This document shows, piece by piece, positions 17,952-26,553 of a stretch of DNA of 64,000 nucleotides. Under the pieces are notes generated by a model. It was not told the origin of the DNA. It did not search any database and was given only the letters and a program-made list of their open reading frames with translations. Made by a program: the position numbers and the translations under genes. The DNA comes from JACCZX01 sp963807155 (GTDB taxonomy: Bacteria > Pseudomonadota > Gammaproteobacteria > Burkholderiales > Burkholderiaceae_F), in the NCBI GenBank assembly GCA_963807155.1, contig CAWEAZ010000032.1:62001-126000 (forward strand). The letters are read 5' to 3'. Numbering within the stretch: the stretch's first letter is position 1; every line of letters starts with the position of its first letter.

Positions 17952-18821
17952 ATGGCACCTTTGTTGTACCCCGACATATTCAGATCGCTCGAATCGGTTC
18001 GCTGGAACCTGGAAACGGATGTTCCGTGGAATGAGTTCGACGCCGGCAAGCTCTCGGAAGAGCAGGCGCAGACGATCAAGATGAATGCGATCACCGAGTG
18101 GTCGGCACTGCCGGCCACCGAGATGTTCTTGCGCGACAACCGCGGCGATTCGGATTTCTCCGCGTTCATGTCCGTATGGTTCTTCGAGGAGCAGAAACAC
18201 GCGCTGGTGCTGATGGAGTACCTGCGCCGCTTCCGGCCCGACCTGGTGCCGAGCGAAGACGAGTTGCACGCGGTGCGCTTTGAGTTCGATCCGGCACCGC
18301 GGCTCGAAACCCTGATGATGCATTTTTGCGGTGAAGTCAGGCTCAATCACTGGTACCGGCGCGCGTCAGAGTGGCATACCGAGCCAGTGATCAAGGCGAT
18401 TTATCGACTTCTCTCGCAAGACGAGGCGCGCCACGGCGGTGCGTACCTGCGCTACATGAAGAAGTCACTGTCGGAGCTGGGCGACACCGCGCGCGCGGCT
18501 TTCGCCAAAATCGGCGTGCTAATGGCGTCGGCCAAGCGCACCGACAAGGCGCTGCACCCGACCAACCTGCACGTGAACCAGTCGCTTTTCCCGCGCGACA
18601 CCATTCAATCGCGCCTGCCCGATCCGGACTGGCTCGAGCACTGGCTCGACAAGCAGATCAAGTTCGACAAGGAGTGGGAAACCAAGGTGGTCGACCGCAT
18701 CCTGCACAACCTGTCGCTGCTGTTCGAGCGCACATTCACGTCGGTGCAAGACTTGAACCGCTATCGTAAAGAGATCGCCGCCCGCTTGAAGTCGGGCGGA
18801 GCTGCGCCGCAGCCCGCCTAG
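17952..18821 (+). CDS. Ferritin-like diiron protein related to acyl-ACP desaturases
   Basis: A 289-residue helical protein with two diiron signatures, FFEEQKHALVL (about residue 76) and SQDEARHGGAYL (about residue 157), plus an upstream glutamate in EWSALPATEMF. The spacing and sequence (EWSALPATEMF, WYRRASEWHTEPVI) resemble the soluble acyl-ACP desaturase branch of the ferritin superfamily. It could therefore be an oxygen-dependent desaturase or hydroxylase acting on a carrier-bound acyl chain; the substrate is unknown. GGGAG ribosome-binding site 5 nt before the ATG. Confidence 0.75.
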   Translation: MAPLLYPDIFRSLESVRWNLETDVPWNEFDAGKLSEEQAQTIKMNAITEWSALPATEMFLRDNRGDSDFSAFMSVWFFEEQKHALVLMEYLRRFRPDLVPSEDELHAVRFEFDPAPRLETLMMHFCGEVRLNHWYRRASEWHTEPVIKAIYRLLSQDEARHGGAYLRYMKKSLSELGDTARAAFAKIGVLMASAKRTDKALHPTNLHVNQSLFPRDTIQSRLPDPDWLEHWLDKQIKFDKEWETKVVDRILHNLSLLFERTFTSVQDLNRYRKEIAARLKSGGAAPQPA

Positions 18822-18899
18822 CGTTTCGTCCGCACCAGCCGTGACCGGCGCGACGCCGCGGCGTTGCTGTTTAGCTGTGCGCACGGTAAGGTTCGGGCG

Positions 18900-19892
18900 A
18901 TGATCCCGCGCCACGTGCCCTTGGTCGAAACCACGCGTGGCGGCACCACCGAGTGCGTGCACTACGGCTCGGTCGCGGTGGTCGATGCCCAAGGCAAGCT
19001 GGTCGCGTCGGCCGGCGATCCTGATTCGCTTAACTTCACGCGCAGTGCGCTAAAGCCACTGCAGGCGCTGCCGTTCATCGAAGACGGTGGGCTCGCGCAC
19101 TACGGCTTCGGCTCGCACGAGCTCGCCCTGATGTGCGCGAGCCATAGCGGCGAAGCGATGCACGTGTCGATCGTGCAGCGCATCCTCGCACGCGTCGGGC
19201 TCGACGAAAAGGCGCTGCAATGCGGTTGCCATGCTCCGAGCTATTTCGCAGCGACGGACACACGGGCGCCCATGGGTGTCACGTGGAGCTCTCTGCACCA
19301 CAATTGCTCGGGCAAGCACGCGGGCTTTCTCGCGTATTGCAGGATGCACGGATTGCAGACCGAAAACTATCTGGACAGCGGCCATCCATTGCAGCAGAGA
19401 ATTCGTACGACCGCGGCGCGCTTTGCGCACGGTGACACGATTACGCAAGGCATTGACGGCTGCAGTGCACCTAACTTTGCGATGCCGCTGAGGCGGTTGG
19501 CGCAGCTTTATGCGCGAATCGCCGCTGAAGAATCGCGCGAGATGCAGGCGTTGACGTTCGCGATGAGCCATCATCCGGACCTCGTGTCCGGTACGCGCCG
19601 CGCGGATCTCGCGATCGCGCAGAGCGGCCGCGGCGACTGGATCAGCAAGGCAGGCGCCGACGGCATGCAGACGATCGGCGTGCGCTCGCAAGGACTCGGC
19701 ATTGCGATCCGAATCGCCGACGGCAACACGCGGGCGGTGCATGCAGCCACCGTCGAAGTTCTCGAGCAACTCGATCTGCTCGAAGATCCGAGTGGCACCC
19801 CACTGGCCGTTTACGACTGCCCGCCGATTCGCAACTATCGCGGCATCGAGACCGGCGCCGTCGTGCCGGTGTTAAAGCTGATCGGTCACTAG
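18900..19892 (+). CDS. L-asparaginase, type II-like family (AnsA of Rhizobium type)
   Basis: A 330-residue protein of the asparaginase_II (Rhizobium etli-type) family, unrelated to the classical E. coli enzymes. Hallmarks are ALMCASHSGE, HHNCSGKHAGFLAYC with the catalytic Ser/Lys region, and GIDGCSAPNFAMPL. It would hydrolyse asparagine to aspartate and ammonia in the cytoplasm. I chose ATG 18900 (MIPRHVPLVETTRGG), because the family begins with this stretch. It converges with the VOC gene with a 4-bp overlap. Confidence 0.88.
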   Translation: MIPRHVPLVETTRGGTTECVHYGSVAVVDAQGKLVASAGDPDSLNFTRSALKPLQALPFIEDGGLAHYGFGSHELALMCASHSGEAMHVSIVQRILARVGLDEKALQCGCHAPSYFAATDTRAPMGVTWSSLHHNCSGKHAGFLAYCRMHGLQTENYLDSGHPLQQRIRTTAARFAHGDTITQGIDGCSAPNFAMPLRRLAQLYARIAAEESREMQALTFAMSHHPDLVSGTRRADLAIAQSGRGDWISKAGADGMQTIGVRSQGLGIAIRIADGNTRAVHAATVEVLEQLDLLEDPSGTPLAVYDCPPIRNYRGIETGAVVPVLKLIGH

Positions 19893-20554
19893 CTTAAGAC
19901 GACTTCGCCCGCTGGCGTCCGGATCGTCGCGGCCAACACCTTCGGTCCTGGTGAAAGGTCGACCGGTCCCATGATCTTTAGCTCGCGAAACATTCCCATG
20001 ATGCCGCTGGTGCCCAGTACCGCAGCGGGATGCGACAGTTGCAGCCTCACCAGCTCGCACCCGCTGTCTTCGAGCACGTCACACGGATGGTGGACCGAGC
20101 CGTCATCGGCCGGCATCCATTGAATCGCAGTCGGCAGAACGCCACCCCACGCCAACGAGCCGCTTTCGGGCACCGCGATCTTCCAGTGAAAATCACCGCG
20201 ACTCATCGGCAGGATTTCGCCCAGGTCCGGCACACGGGCGCACGCGTTGGCCAAAGACTCGCTGCGCACCGCCCACGTGATAAGCCGCGGACGCTCAGCA
20301 AGCTGCGCCTGCATCTCGGGCTCGTCGAGCGCGAACCAGCGGGGCCGCGCAGGTGCTGCGCCGTCCGGGTCGATCGCGATGACTTCGAGATAAGACCGAG
20401 CACCGAGCTTCAGCAGCGCGTTGTGCGTACCCATCGCAACATGTTGACCGCCGGGTGCAGGTCGCGCACCCAGCTGTTGTTCGACCCAATCGATGCCTTC
20501 ATCGAGAGTCGCAGACCCGATGACGATATGGTCAAGCTCGCTGCGTCTCATCAA
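19889..20554 (-). CDS. VOC/glyoxalase-like domain protein
   Basis: A 221-residue protein beginning with a typical VOC fold start, ELDHIVIGSATLDEGIDWVEQQLG, and a metal-region histidine in GGQHVAMGTHNALLKLG. This matches the Glyoxalase_3 group of larger single-chain VOC proteins, whose functions are mostly unknown. It is the last gene of the minus-strand transporter-phosphodiesterase set, 7 bp after the phosphodiesterase stop, so it may act on a product of that pathway. Confidence 0.75.
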   Translation of the reverse strand: MMRRSELDHIVIGSATLDEGIDWVEQQLGARPAPGGQHVAMGTHNALLKLGARSYLEVIAIDPDGAAPARPRWFALDEPEMQAQLAERPRLITWAVRSESLANACARVPDLGEILPMSRGDFHWKIAVPESGSLAWGGVLPTAIQWMPADDGSVHHPCDVLEDSGCELVRLQLSHPAAVLGTSGIMGMFRELKIMGPVDLSPGPKVLAATIRTPAGEVVLS

Positions 20555-20561
20555 ACACCCA

Positions 20562-21374
20562 TCAATCGATCAGCTTTCCGCTTTCACGGAACGGATACGA
20601 AGGGCCAAAGTCGCCGATGTACTCGGTGTGAGTGACCAACCGTTGGCCGTTCCACCAATGCAGCTGAAACGCGGGTGGCTCCATGATGAAATGGTCTGCG
20701 CCGTCACGCGCGATATCGAGCACCACTTGATGCGCCGGGCTTGGGCACGTACTGGCAACAGTTCCGCCGAAACGCACCGTGATCGGACGATGCAGATGAC
20801 CGGCGATGACGCGCTCGACCTGCGGGTACCGCGCAACGATTTGCTCAAGCTTGATCGATGAGTCCAGCGCTATCCGGTCCATATGACCGATGCCAGTGAC
20901 GAACGGTGGGTGATGCAACGCGACTACCGTGGGTTTGCCGGACTCGGCGAGCGCACGCTCGAGCCACGTCAACCGCTCGTCACACAGCGTGCCTCCGCTC
21001 TGCCCCGGAATCACGGTGTCGAGCACGATTACGCGCAGCGGAAAGTCGTTGATCACATACTGAATGAACGCAGATGTCGACTGCAAATAGAGATGATCAT
21101 CAAATACCTGCCGCATCGCACGTCGCTCGTCGTGATTACCTGGCATCAGATACAGCGGCATCGTCAGCGGCGACAGCAGTTCGCGTAGCAATGCGTACTC
21201 GGCCGGCGTGCCACCGTCGACCAGATCGCCAGTCGCGATCACGGCATCGGGCCGCTGCGGTAGACGACCGATCTGCGCAATGCAGCGCTCCAGCATCGTC
21301 GCTGTGTCAACAACCCCGTAGGCGAGCTTGCGCTCGGGCTTGATATGCAGGTCGCTAATCTGGCACAGGATCAT
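20562..21374 (-). CDS. Calcineurin-like phosphodiesterase (GpdQ/CpdA type)
   Basis: A 270-residue metallophosphoesterase with the full motif series: CQISDLHI, IATGDLVDGG, YLMPGNHDERR, VVALHHPPF and VIAGHLHRPI. GpdQ-like enzymes cleave glycerophosphodiesters, and CpdA-like ones cleave cyclic nucleotides; both use two metal ions. It lies 2 bp after the ABC ATPase gene. That context favours a phosphodiester or phosphonate nutrient over cAMP signalling. I chose ATG 21374 (MILCQISD) because it starts directly at the fold. Confidence 0.88.
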   Translation of the reverse strand: MILCQISDLHIKPERKLAYGVVDTATMLERCIAQIGRLPQRPDAVIATGDLVDGGTPAEYALLRELLSPLTMPLYLMPGNHDERRAMRQVFDDHLYLQSTSAFIQYVINDFPLRVIVLDTVIPGQSGGTLCDERLTWLERALAESGKPTVVALHHPPFVTGIGHMDRIALDSSIKLEQIVARYPQVERVIAGHLHRPITVRFGGTVASTCPSPAHQVVLDIARDGADHFIMEPPAFQLHWWNGQRLVTHTEYIGDFGPSYPFRESGKLID

Positions 21375-21376
21375 CG

Positions 21377-22414
21377 CTAGGACTTTACTGCCAGCACCGA
21401 GCCGGATTCGATCGCGCAATGCACTGATTCGCCGCTTACGAACCGGCTGCGCTGTTGCGCGCGCACCGTCACCCACTGGCCGTCGCCAACGTCGATGACC
21501 AATCTCGTATGGTCACCGAGAAAAAAACTACTGACGACTTTGCCGCTGAAATTCGCCGCAGCATGCGAGACCAGTTGCACGTCCTCTGGCCTGAACATCA
21601 CTTCGGTCGCGCCCGCGGAATCCGGACCCAGCGGGACAATGCCACCATTGAAGCGAAGAGTGTTACCGAGCGCTTCGCCGCTAATGCGGTTCATCGTGCC
21701 GATGAAGTCGGCAACGAAGCTGCTCGCCGGTGCGCAGTAGATGTCCTGTGGCGATCCGATCTGCGCAATGCGGCCATGCTCCATCACCGCTATGCGATCA
21801 CCGAGTGCCATCGCTTCCGCCTGGTCATGTGTGACGTAGACGGTCGTAATGTTCAGGCTGCGCAACAATCGGTCGATCTCAAGGCGCAGGCTGTCGCGCA
21901 GCTTGGCATCGAGCGCGGTCAGCGGTTCATCGAGCAGCAGCACGCGCGGGCGCGTTGCGATCGCGCGGGCGAGCGCAACGCGCTGCCGCTGACCGCCCGA
22001 CAGTTGATCGATGCGGCGTCGCGCGAGCGGCTCGATATGCATCATCGCCAGCATTTCCTTCACGCGCGCGATGCGCTGCGCAAGCGGCATGCCGCGGACT
22101 TTCAATCCGTACTCAATGTTGCCGGCAACCGACATGTTCGGAAAGAGCGCGTAACTCTGAAACACCATGCCGACGTTGCGCTTCTCGATCGGCACAGGTG
22201 TGACATCGACGCCGTCAAAGAGTACTTGCCCACCGCTATCGGGCGACTCAAGTCCCCCGATGATGCGCAGCGTCGTGGTCTTGCCGCAGCCCGACGGTCC
22301 GAGCAGCACAATTGTTTCGCCGGCCGCGATTTCCAGATCGATCGGCTCAAGCGCGCGCGTGCCGTCGTCAAATGTCTTACCGCAACGGCGTACATGAATC
22401 GGAATGCCGCTCAT
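21377..22414 (-). CDS. ABC transporter ATP-binding protein (PotA/PhnT-type)
   Basis: A 345-residue ATPase with Walker A GPSGCGKTT, signature LSGGQRQRVALARAI, Walker B LLLDEPLTALD, H-loop THDQAEAM and a C-terminal TOBE domain (EVMFRPEDVQLV). The family serves spermidine/putrescine, ferric iron or 2-aminoethylphosphonate importers. Together with two permeases directly upstream and the downstream phosphodiesterase, an organophosphorus substrate is likely but unproven. It overlaps the second permease gene by 4 bp. Confidence 0.9.
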   Translation of the reverse strand: MSGIPIHVRRCGKTFDDGTRALEPIDLEIAAGETIVLLGPSGCGKTTTLRIIGGLESPDSGGQVLFDGVDVTPVPIEKRNVGMVFQSYALFPNMSVAGNIEYGLKVRGMPLAQRIARVKEMLAMMHIEPLARRRIDQLSGGQRQRVALARAIATRPRVLLLDEPLTALDAKLRDSLRLEIDRLLRSLNITTVYVTHDQAEAMALGDRIAVMEHGRIAQIGSPQDIYCAPASSFVADFIGTMNRISGEALGNTLRFNGGIVPLGPDSAGATEVMFRPEDVQLVSHAAANFSGKVVSSFFLGDHTRLVIDVGDGQWVTVRAQQRSRFVSGESVHCAIESGSVLAVKS

Positions 22415-23226
22415 GCAGGCTTACGTTCTTGCGCCGACCGCGCCAGATTGAGGGGCTGCGACGCCCATTGCAGCGCGATCAGCAGCGGGATGATGATGAC
22501 GAAAAAGATCAGCGTGTAGGCGGAGCCGACTTCGAGTCGCAGCGATGCGTAGGCATCTGCCAGCCCGACCGGCAGAGTCGGCGTCAGCGGGGTGTGCAGC
22601 AACAGCGTCATGTTGAATTCACCGATCGACAACGTCACCACCATTAGCGAACCGGCGACGATGCCGGCGCGGCAGTTAGGCAACACGATGCCGAAAAACC
22701 GCTGAGTGAAATTGGCACCCAGGCTGCGCGCGCCCTCTTCGAGCGACTTCAGATCGATTGATGCCAGCACCGCGAGCACGCTGCGCACCATGAACGGCAG
22801 TGTGAACAGCACGTGCCCGACCAGGATGATCAACCAGCTACGGCGAAACCCACCCCAGTTGCCGAACGTGACGATCAGCGCAAGCGCGGTCGCGAGCCCA
22901 GGAATTGCGACCGGCATCACCAGCAGCTCTTCGACGACCCGCGTCGCCGCATTGTTGGCCCGCGCCAAAGCATAGGCAGCGGGCACGCCGAGCAATAGCG
23001 TGCATGCGAGGCACGCGAGCGCGATCTGTACGGAGAGGAAGATCGTGTGACGATAATCGGTCCAGACCTTGATCACCCACTCAAGCGTCAGACCGCTGTC
23101 GATACCGATAAAGTAGTTGCGCGTCACGCCGGCGAGCATCGACATGCCTACCGGAACGATCAGAAACGCGCACACGGCGATCGTGAACGCGAGCAGCGGC
23201 CAGAACCAGATCGAGTGGTGGCGCAT
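22411..23226 (-). CDS. ABC transporter permease (second of pair)
   Basis: A 271-residue inner-membrane permease with about six hydrophobic segments and the binding-protein-dependent transport signature EEGARSLGANFTQRFFGIVLP near residue 170. It belongs to the PotC/PhnV-like group. It begins one base after the stop of the first permease and overlaps the ATPase start (ATGA), so the three genes are translationally coupled. Confidence 0.9.
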   Translation of the reverse strand: MRHHSIWFWPLLAFTIAVCAFLIVPVGMSMLAGVTRNYFIGIDSGLTLEWVIKVWTDYRHTIFLSVQIALACLACTLLLGVPAAYALARANNAATRVVEELLVMPVAIPGLATALALIVTFGNWGGFRRSWLIILVGHVLFTLPFMVRSVLAVLASIDLKSLEEGARSLGANFTQRFFGIVLPNCRAGIVAGSLMVVTLSIGEFNMTLLLHTPLTPTLPVGLADAYASLRLEVGSAYTLIFFVIIIPLLIALQWASQPLNLARSAQERKPA

Positions 23227-24036
23227 TTATCCGGCCGCGGCCACGGTGGTGCCTGCGGCGGTGCGAACAGTCGCCAGCACGGCCCACGTCAGCGCGCCGA
23301 GCACGAATGACAACGCGGCCGCAGTCGCGACGTTCGCCTGCAACGTGAACTCGGTGTAGATCACCATGGGCAAGACGTTAATTCGCGTTGCTAACGTGAA
23401 TGCGGTTCCGAACGCGCCCATTGCCGTGGCAAAACAGATCGCACCCGCCGACAACAACGCGGGCTTCAGCGCAGGAACGATGACGTCCCCGACGACACGC
23501 AGCGGCCCGGCGCCGAGCGAGCGTGCCGCCTCTTCCAGCCGCAGGTCGAGCTTTTCGGCAGCGGCCATCACCGTGAGAATCGTGCGCGGAATCGAAAAGT
23601 ACAAATAGCCGAGAAACAATCCCGCCATCGAATAGGCAAACACGATTCGCTCGCCGATCAGACGCTCGCTGATATCCGGAATCAAACCCTGCCGACCGGC
23701 CAGCATGATCACCATGAATCCGATCACCACACCGGGAAACGCGAGCGGGAGCGTCAGCAACGCCGCCAGCAAAGCACGCCCGCGAAAACGTGCGCGCGTC
23801 AAAAACACCCCGGTGACGCCGGAGATGAACAGCGTTGCGACCGTGGTCGCCGCTGCCAGCGCAACCGTAGACACGAGGCTGCGCAGGTACTGCTCGTCGG
23901 TCAACACCGCCGTATACGCGCCCCAGCCGCGCGCACCCGAGCCGCCTATCAGGAACAGATTACCCAGTGGCAGTAGAAAGAATGCCGTAAAGACGATTGC
24001 GGCCGGCAACAACAGCCAAACCAGAATCGGGCCATC
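23227..24036 (-). CDS. ABC transporter permease (first of pair), N-terminus lost in C-free block
   Basis: Permease of the PotB/PhnU group with the signature LRLEEAARSLGAGPLRVV. Normal sequence reads back to GPILVWLLLPAAIVFTAFFL, the first membrane helix, at about 24034. Further upstream the DNA enters the C-free block (24037-24776), where no start can be identified. Probably only a few to some twenty residues are missing. The companion binding protein is most likely the gene at 28451-29469, now 4.4 kb away. Confidence 0.85.
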   Translation of the reverse strand, partial: DGPILVWLLLPAAIVFTAFFLLPLGNLFLIGGSGARGWGAYTAVLTDEQYLRSLVSTVALAAATTVATLFISGVTGVFLTRARFRGRALLAALLTLPLAFPGVVIGFMVIMLAGRQGLIPDISERLIGERIVFAYSMAGLFLGYLYFSIPRTILTVMAAAEKLDLRLEEAARSLGAGPLRVVGDVIVPALKPALLSAGAICFATAMGAFGTAFTLATRINVLPMVIYTEFTLQANVATAAALSFVLGALTWAVLATVRTAAGTTVAAAG

Positions 24037-24776
24037 GTTAAGGTGGGGGGTTGGGGTTGTGGGGTTGTGGTTGTTGGTGTTGTGTAGTTGTGTGTTGGTG
24101 TGGTGGTTTTAGATATTTAGTGTTTGTGTTGTATTTGTAGTGATAGTGTTTAGTTTTTAGATAGTTTGTGTGTTAGTGATGTTATGTGTGATAGTATAGT
24201 TTATGTTGAGTATTTGTTATTGTTGGTGTAAGTTGAGATGTTAGAAGGTAGTGAGGTAGGTTTTATAGATGTTATGATAGGGTTTGTTGTGGTAATGTAT
24301 TGTGTTTTTTAGTGTTTTGTAGTATTTGGTTATTGTTATAGGTGTTTAGAGAATAGTATTTGGTGTAATTAGAGTGATGTTAGTGTTTGTGTATAATATA
24401 AGTAAGTTGTGATGTTGTGTTTTAAGTAGTATTGGTTTATAATTTAGAAAGTTGTATAGTGGTGAATATAGATTTAATAATAATATGAAATAGGTGGTTT
24501 TAATGTGAGTAATTATTTAGAGTTAGAAGTTATAGATTAGAGATATGTTTGTTGGTAGGGAGATAATTAAGTAGTGATGGTAGAGAGAGAGATAAAATGT
24601 ATAGGGTTGTGTGAGAAAAGAATGTTGAGAGTTGTTATTTGTTGTAATAAGGGAGTTATATGATTGGAGATAGATGTTGAAGAGTTGTATTAGTATTTTA
24701 TTATAGTAGATGGATAAAATAGAGTTGTAAAGGATGATAATATTATAGTTGGTGATAAGAAGAGATGAGAGGTAAT
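24037..24776. other. 740-base block with no C on the plus strand (no G on the minus strand)
   Basis: Every base from 24037 to 24776 is A, G or T, inside a GC-rich genome; the flanking bases 24036 and 24777 are both C. Composition drifts from G/T-rich at the left to A/G-rich at the right. On the minus strand, following the HAD start, one frame reads PGAIDYL..IIILYNS..YNSLITT..SLIYNF. This parallels typical HAD-IIA text (PGAIDCL, VVILSNSG, YDxLVTSGE, SLIDGL) with each G codon position changed. The length equals what the missing HAD C-terminus plus permease start would need. I read it as an overwritten gene, not a real non-coding element. Confidence 0.8.
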
Positions 24777-24923
24777 CGATCGCGCCAGGAGAGAGTGAGA
24801 GCCGTCGTGCAGCACGCCACACTGGTCGATGATAAAGCCGTCGTACTGCGCAGCGAGCGTCGCAACGCCGGCGAAGAAGCGAGAAGATATGATAACGCCG
24901 GCGTAAGCGCGTGCAGTGTGCAT
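24777..24923 (-). CDS. HAD superfamily class IIA hydrolase, N-terminal part only
   Basis: From ATG 24923, overlapping the phnE2 stop (TGATG), the reading gives MHTARAYAGVIISSRFFAGV and QYDGFIIDQCGVLHDGSHSL. The latter is the first HAD motif as found in the TIGR01459-type family, with the nucleophilic Asp in FIIDQ. After an indel near 24795 the frame continues PGAIDYL and enters the C-free block, where the remaining ~240 codons are unreadable except as an echo. As a HAD phosphatase it could release phosphate from an imported organophosphate. Confidence 0.65.
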
Positions 24924-25715
24924 CAGGTGATGCGAGAACGGACGTAAGCGGAGACCGCCTCGCTCACCAGCACGATGCGGAAGTGGCAAAGAGCATGACT
25001 AGAACCTGCTGCCAGGCGAACTGGTTGATCGAGGCGTACAGGTACAAGCCGATGCCGCCGGCGCCGACGAAGCCGAGCACGCTCGACTCGCGCATGTTGA
25101 TGTCCCAGCGATAGACCGTGGTGCCGATCAGCACCGGAAGCACCTGCGGCAGGATAGCCGACGAGATAGACCTGCGAGGTGCCGCGCCGGTGGCTGCGAT
25201 CGCTTCGACTGGCCCGAGGTGGACTTCCTCGATCGCCTCGGCGATGAGCTTGGCGAGAAATCTGACGGAGCGCGCAGCCACCGCGCAAATGCCGGCGAGC
25301 GCGCCGGGACCGAAGATCGCGACGAAGAGGAGCACCCAGATGACGGTGTTGACCGAGCGCGAGGCGACGAGGATGCGCGCGCCCGATCGGCCCAGGTAAC
25401 CGGTTCAGCGGTGGTGTTGCGCGCGGAGAGGAACGCGAGCGGGATCGAGAACACGAGCGCGATCGCGGTGCCGAGCGTGGCGATGTGGATCGTCTCGATC
25501 AGCGGCGCAGGATCAACGGCAGGTAAGACCAGCGCGGCGGCCACATGCGCCGCGATCAGATCGGCGGCCTGCTCGTGCGCATCGGCGAAGAAGGCCCACT
25601 CGATGTCGAGCGCAGAAACCGACCACGCAGAGGCGAACGCGCCCCGCGAGCCAAAGCCACGCGCGCGAGCGACTCGCGCGAGCGTGCGCCGTTGCCAGAC
25701 CTCCGGATAGTGCAT
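24923..25715 (-). CDS. phnE: Phosphonate/phosphite-type ABC permease (PhnE family), second copy, frameshifted
   Basis: Permease of about 265 residues read in pieces. MHYPEVWQRRTLA starts at 25715, then VWSVSALDIEWAFFADA, PLIETIHIATLGTAIALVFS and IPLAFLSARNTT. After an indel near 25350 comes a clean stretch with FLAKLIAEAIEEVHLGPVEA, the EAA-loop region, and SSVLGFVGAGGIGLYLYAS. The end SEAVSAYVRSRIT stops at 24923. At least four indels are present. It pairs with the other PhnE gene upstream to form the channel. Confidence 0.8.
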
Positions 25716-25728
25716 GCCGCGACCGTGT

Positions 25729-26553
25729 TCAACGCAGCCTGCGCCGCACCCAGTCGCTGAACCACTCACCGAGCGCCACGAGCGCGATGATCGAGAGCAG
25801 AATCGCGGCGCTGAAGTCGTAGTCGTAGCGAGAGAACGACGCCGAGAGCGTCTGGCCGATGCCGCCGGCGCCGACGATGCCGATCACGGTGGAATGGCGC
25901 ACGATTGGCGTCGAGCGCGGTAGATGACCACGCCGAGCGTACGCGACCAGCACCTGCGGCAGCGACCGCTAGACGAGACGACCTGACCGAAGCCGCGCAC
26001 CGGTGGCGCGCACGGCCTCGACCGGACCGGGACGCGCACGTTCTCGATGTCCTCGGCGAGCATCTTGGCGAGGAAGATCGCCGAGGAGAACGCGAGCGTG
26101 AGCAGTCCCGCGACTGGCACCGAAACCGAACAGCTTCACGAAGAAGATGGCGATGATGACCTCGTGGAAGGTGCGACCGACCACGATGAGGCCGCGCGCG
26201 ACGCAGGTAGACGGCGACGGCGCGAGGTTGCGCGCGGCGAGCGACGCCGAGCGGAATGCCAGGACCGCGCCGACGAACGATGGACGCGAACGCCATCTGA
26301 ATGCTCTCGACCATGCCGTCGAGCAAAAGCTGCCAGCGCGCGAAATCGGGCGGGACACATGCGCGACGAGCATGTCGAGCGCGCGCGGGAAGCCGCGGAG
26401 AACGCGCGCATAATCGATAGTGCAGGTCGAAGACAGACCAGACACAATAGATCGCAACGACGCCGAGCACGATCGCTGGCGCGTCGCGCTACCGAAGAAC
26501 GTCGAGGGTCGCCACGCGCGTGCGACGCGTGGTCGGTCACGCCGCATCGTCAT
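25729..26553 (-). CDS. phnE: Phosphonate/phosphite-type ABC permease (PhnE family), first copy, heavily frameshifted
   Basis: Recognisable PhnE pieces are spread over several frames. They include VVAIYCVWSVFDLHY (first helix), RTFHEVIIAIFFVKLFGFGA, VAGLLTLAFSSAIFLAKML, AEDIENV, and HSTVIGIVGAGGIGQTLSAS before the C-terminus EWFSDWVRRRLR at 25729. Six or more indels occur, the densest in the window. The likely ATG at 26553 overlaps the phnC stop (ATGA). The plus-strand line 26221-26280 has only 3 T in 60, so this part is more GC-rich than the flanking operon. Confidence 0.75.

Noticed and set aside
24037..24776. Cytidine deaminase-type or bisulfite-like C-to-T conversion as sole cause
   Set aside because: The right part is A/G-rich, and codon echoes imply changes to A and C as well as T on the relevant strand, so a pure transition process does not fit.
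24037..24776. Inserted low-complexity element, reverse-transcriptase product or AT-rich mobile DNA
   Set aside because: No repeats, target-site duplications or reverse transcriptase gene nearby, and the block replaces rather than adds to the expected gene length.
24523..24822. An Asn/Ile/Tyr/Leu-rich 99-residue minus-strand ORF in the C-free block
   Set aside because: It is the HAD reading frame with G-containing codons altered, plus codons fixed by absence of G; its odd composition follows from the missing base, not from a real protein.
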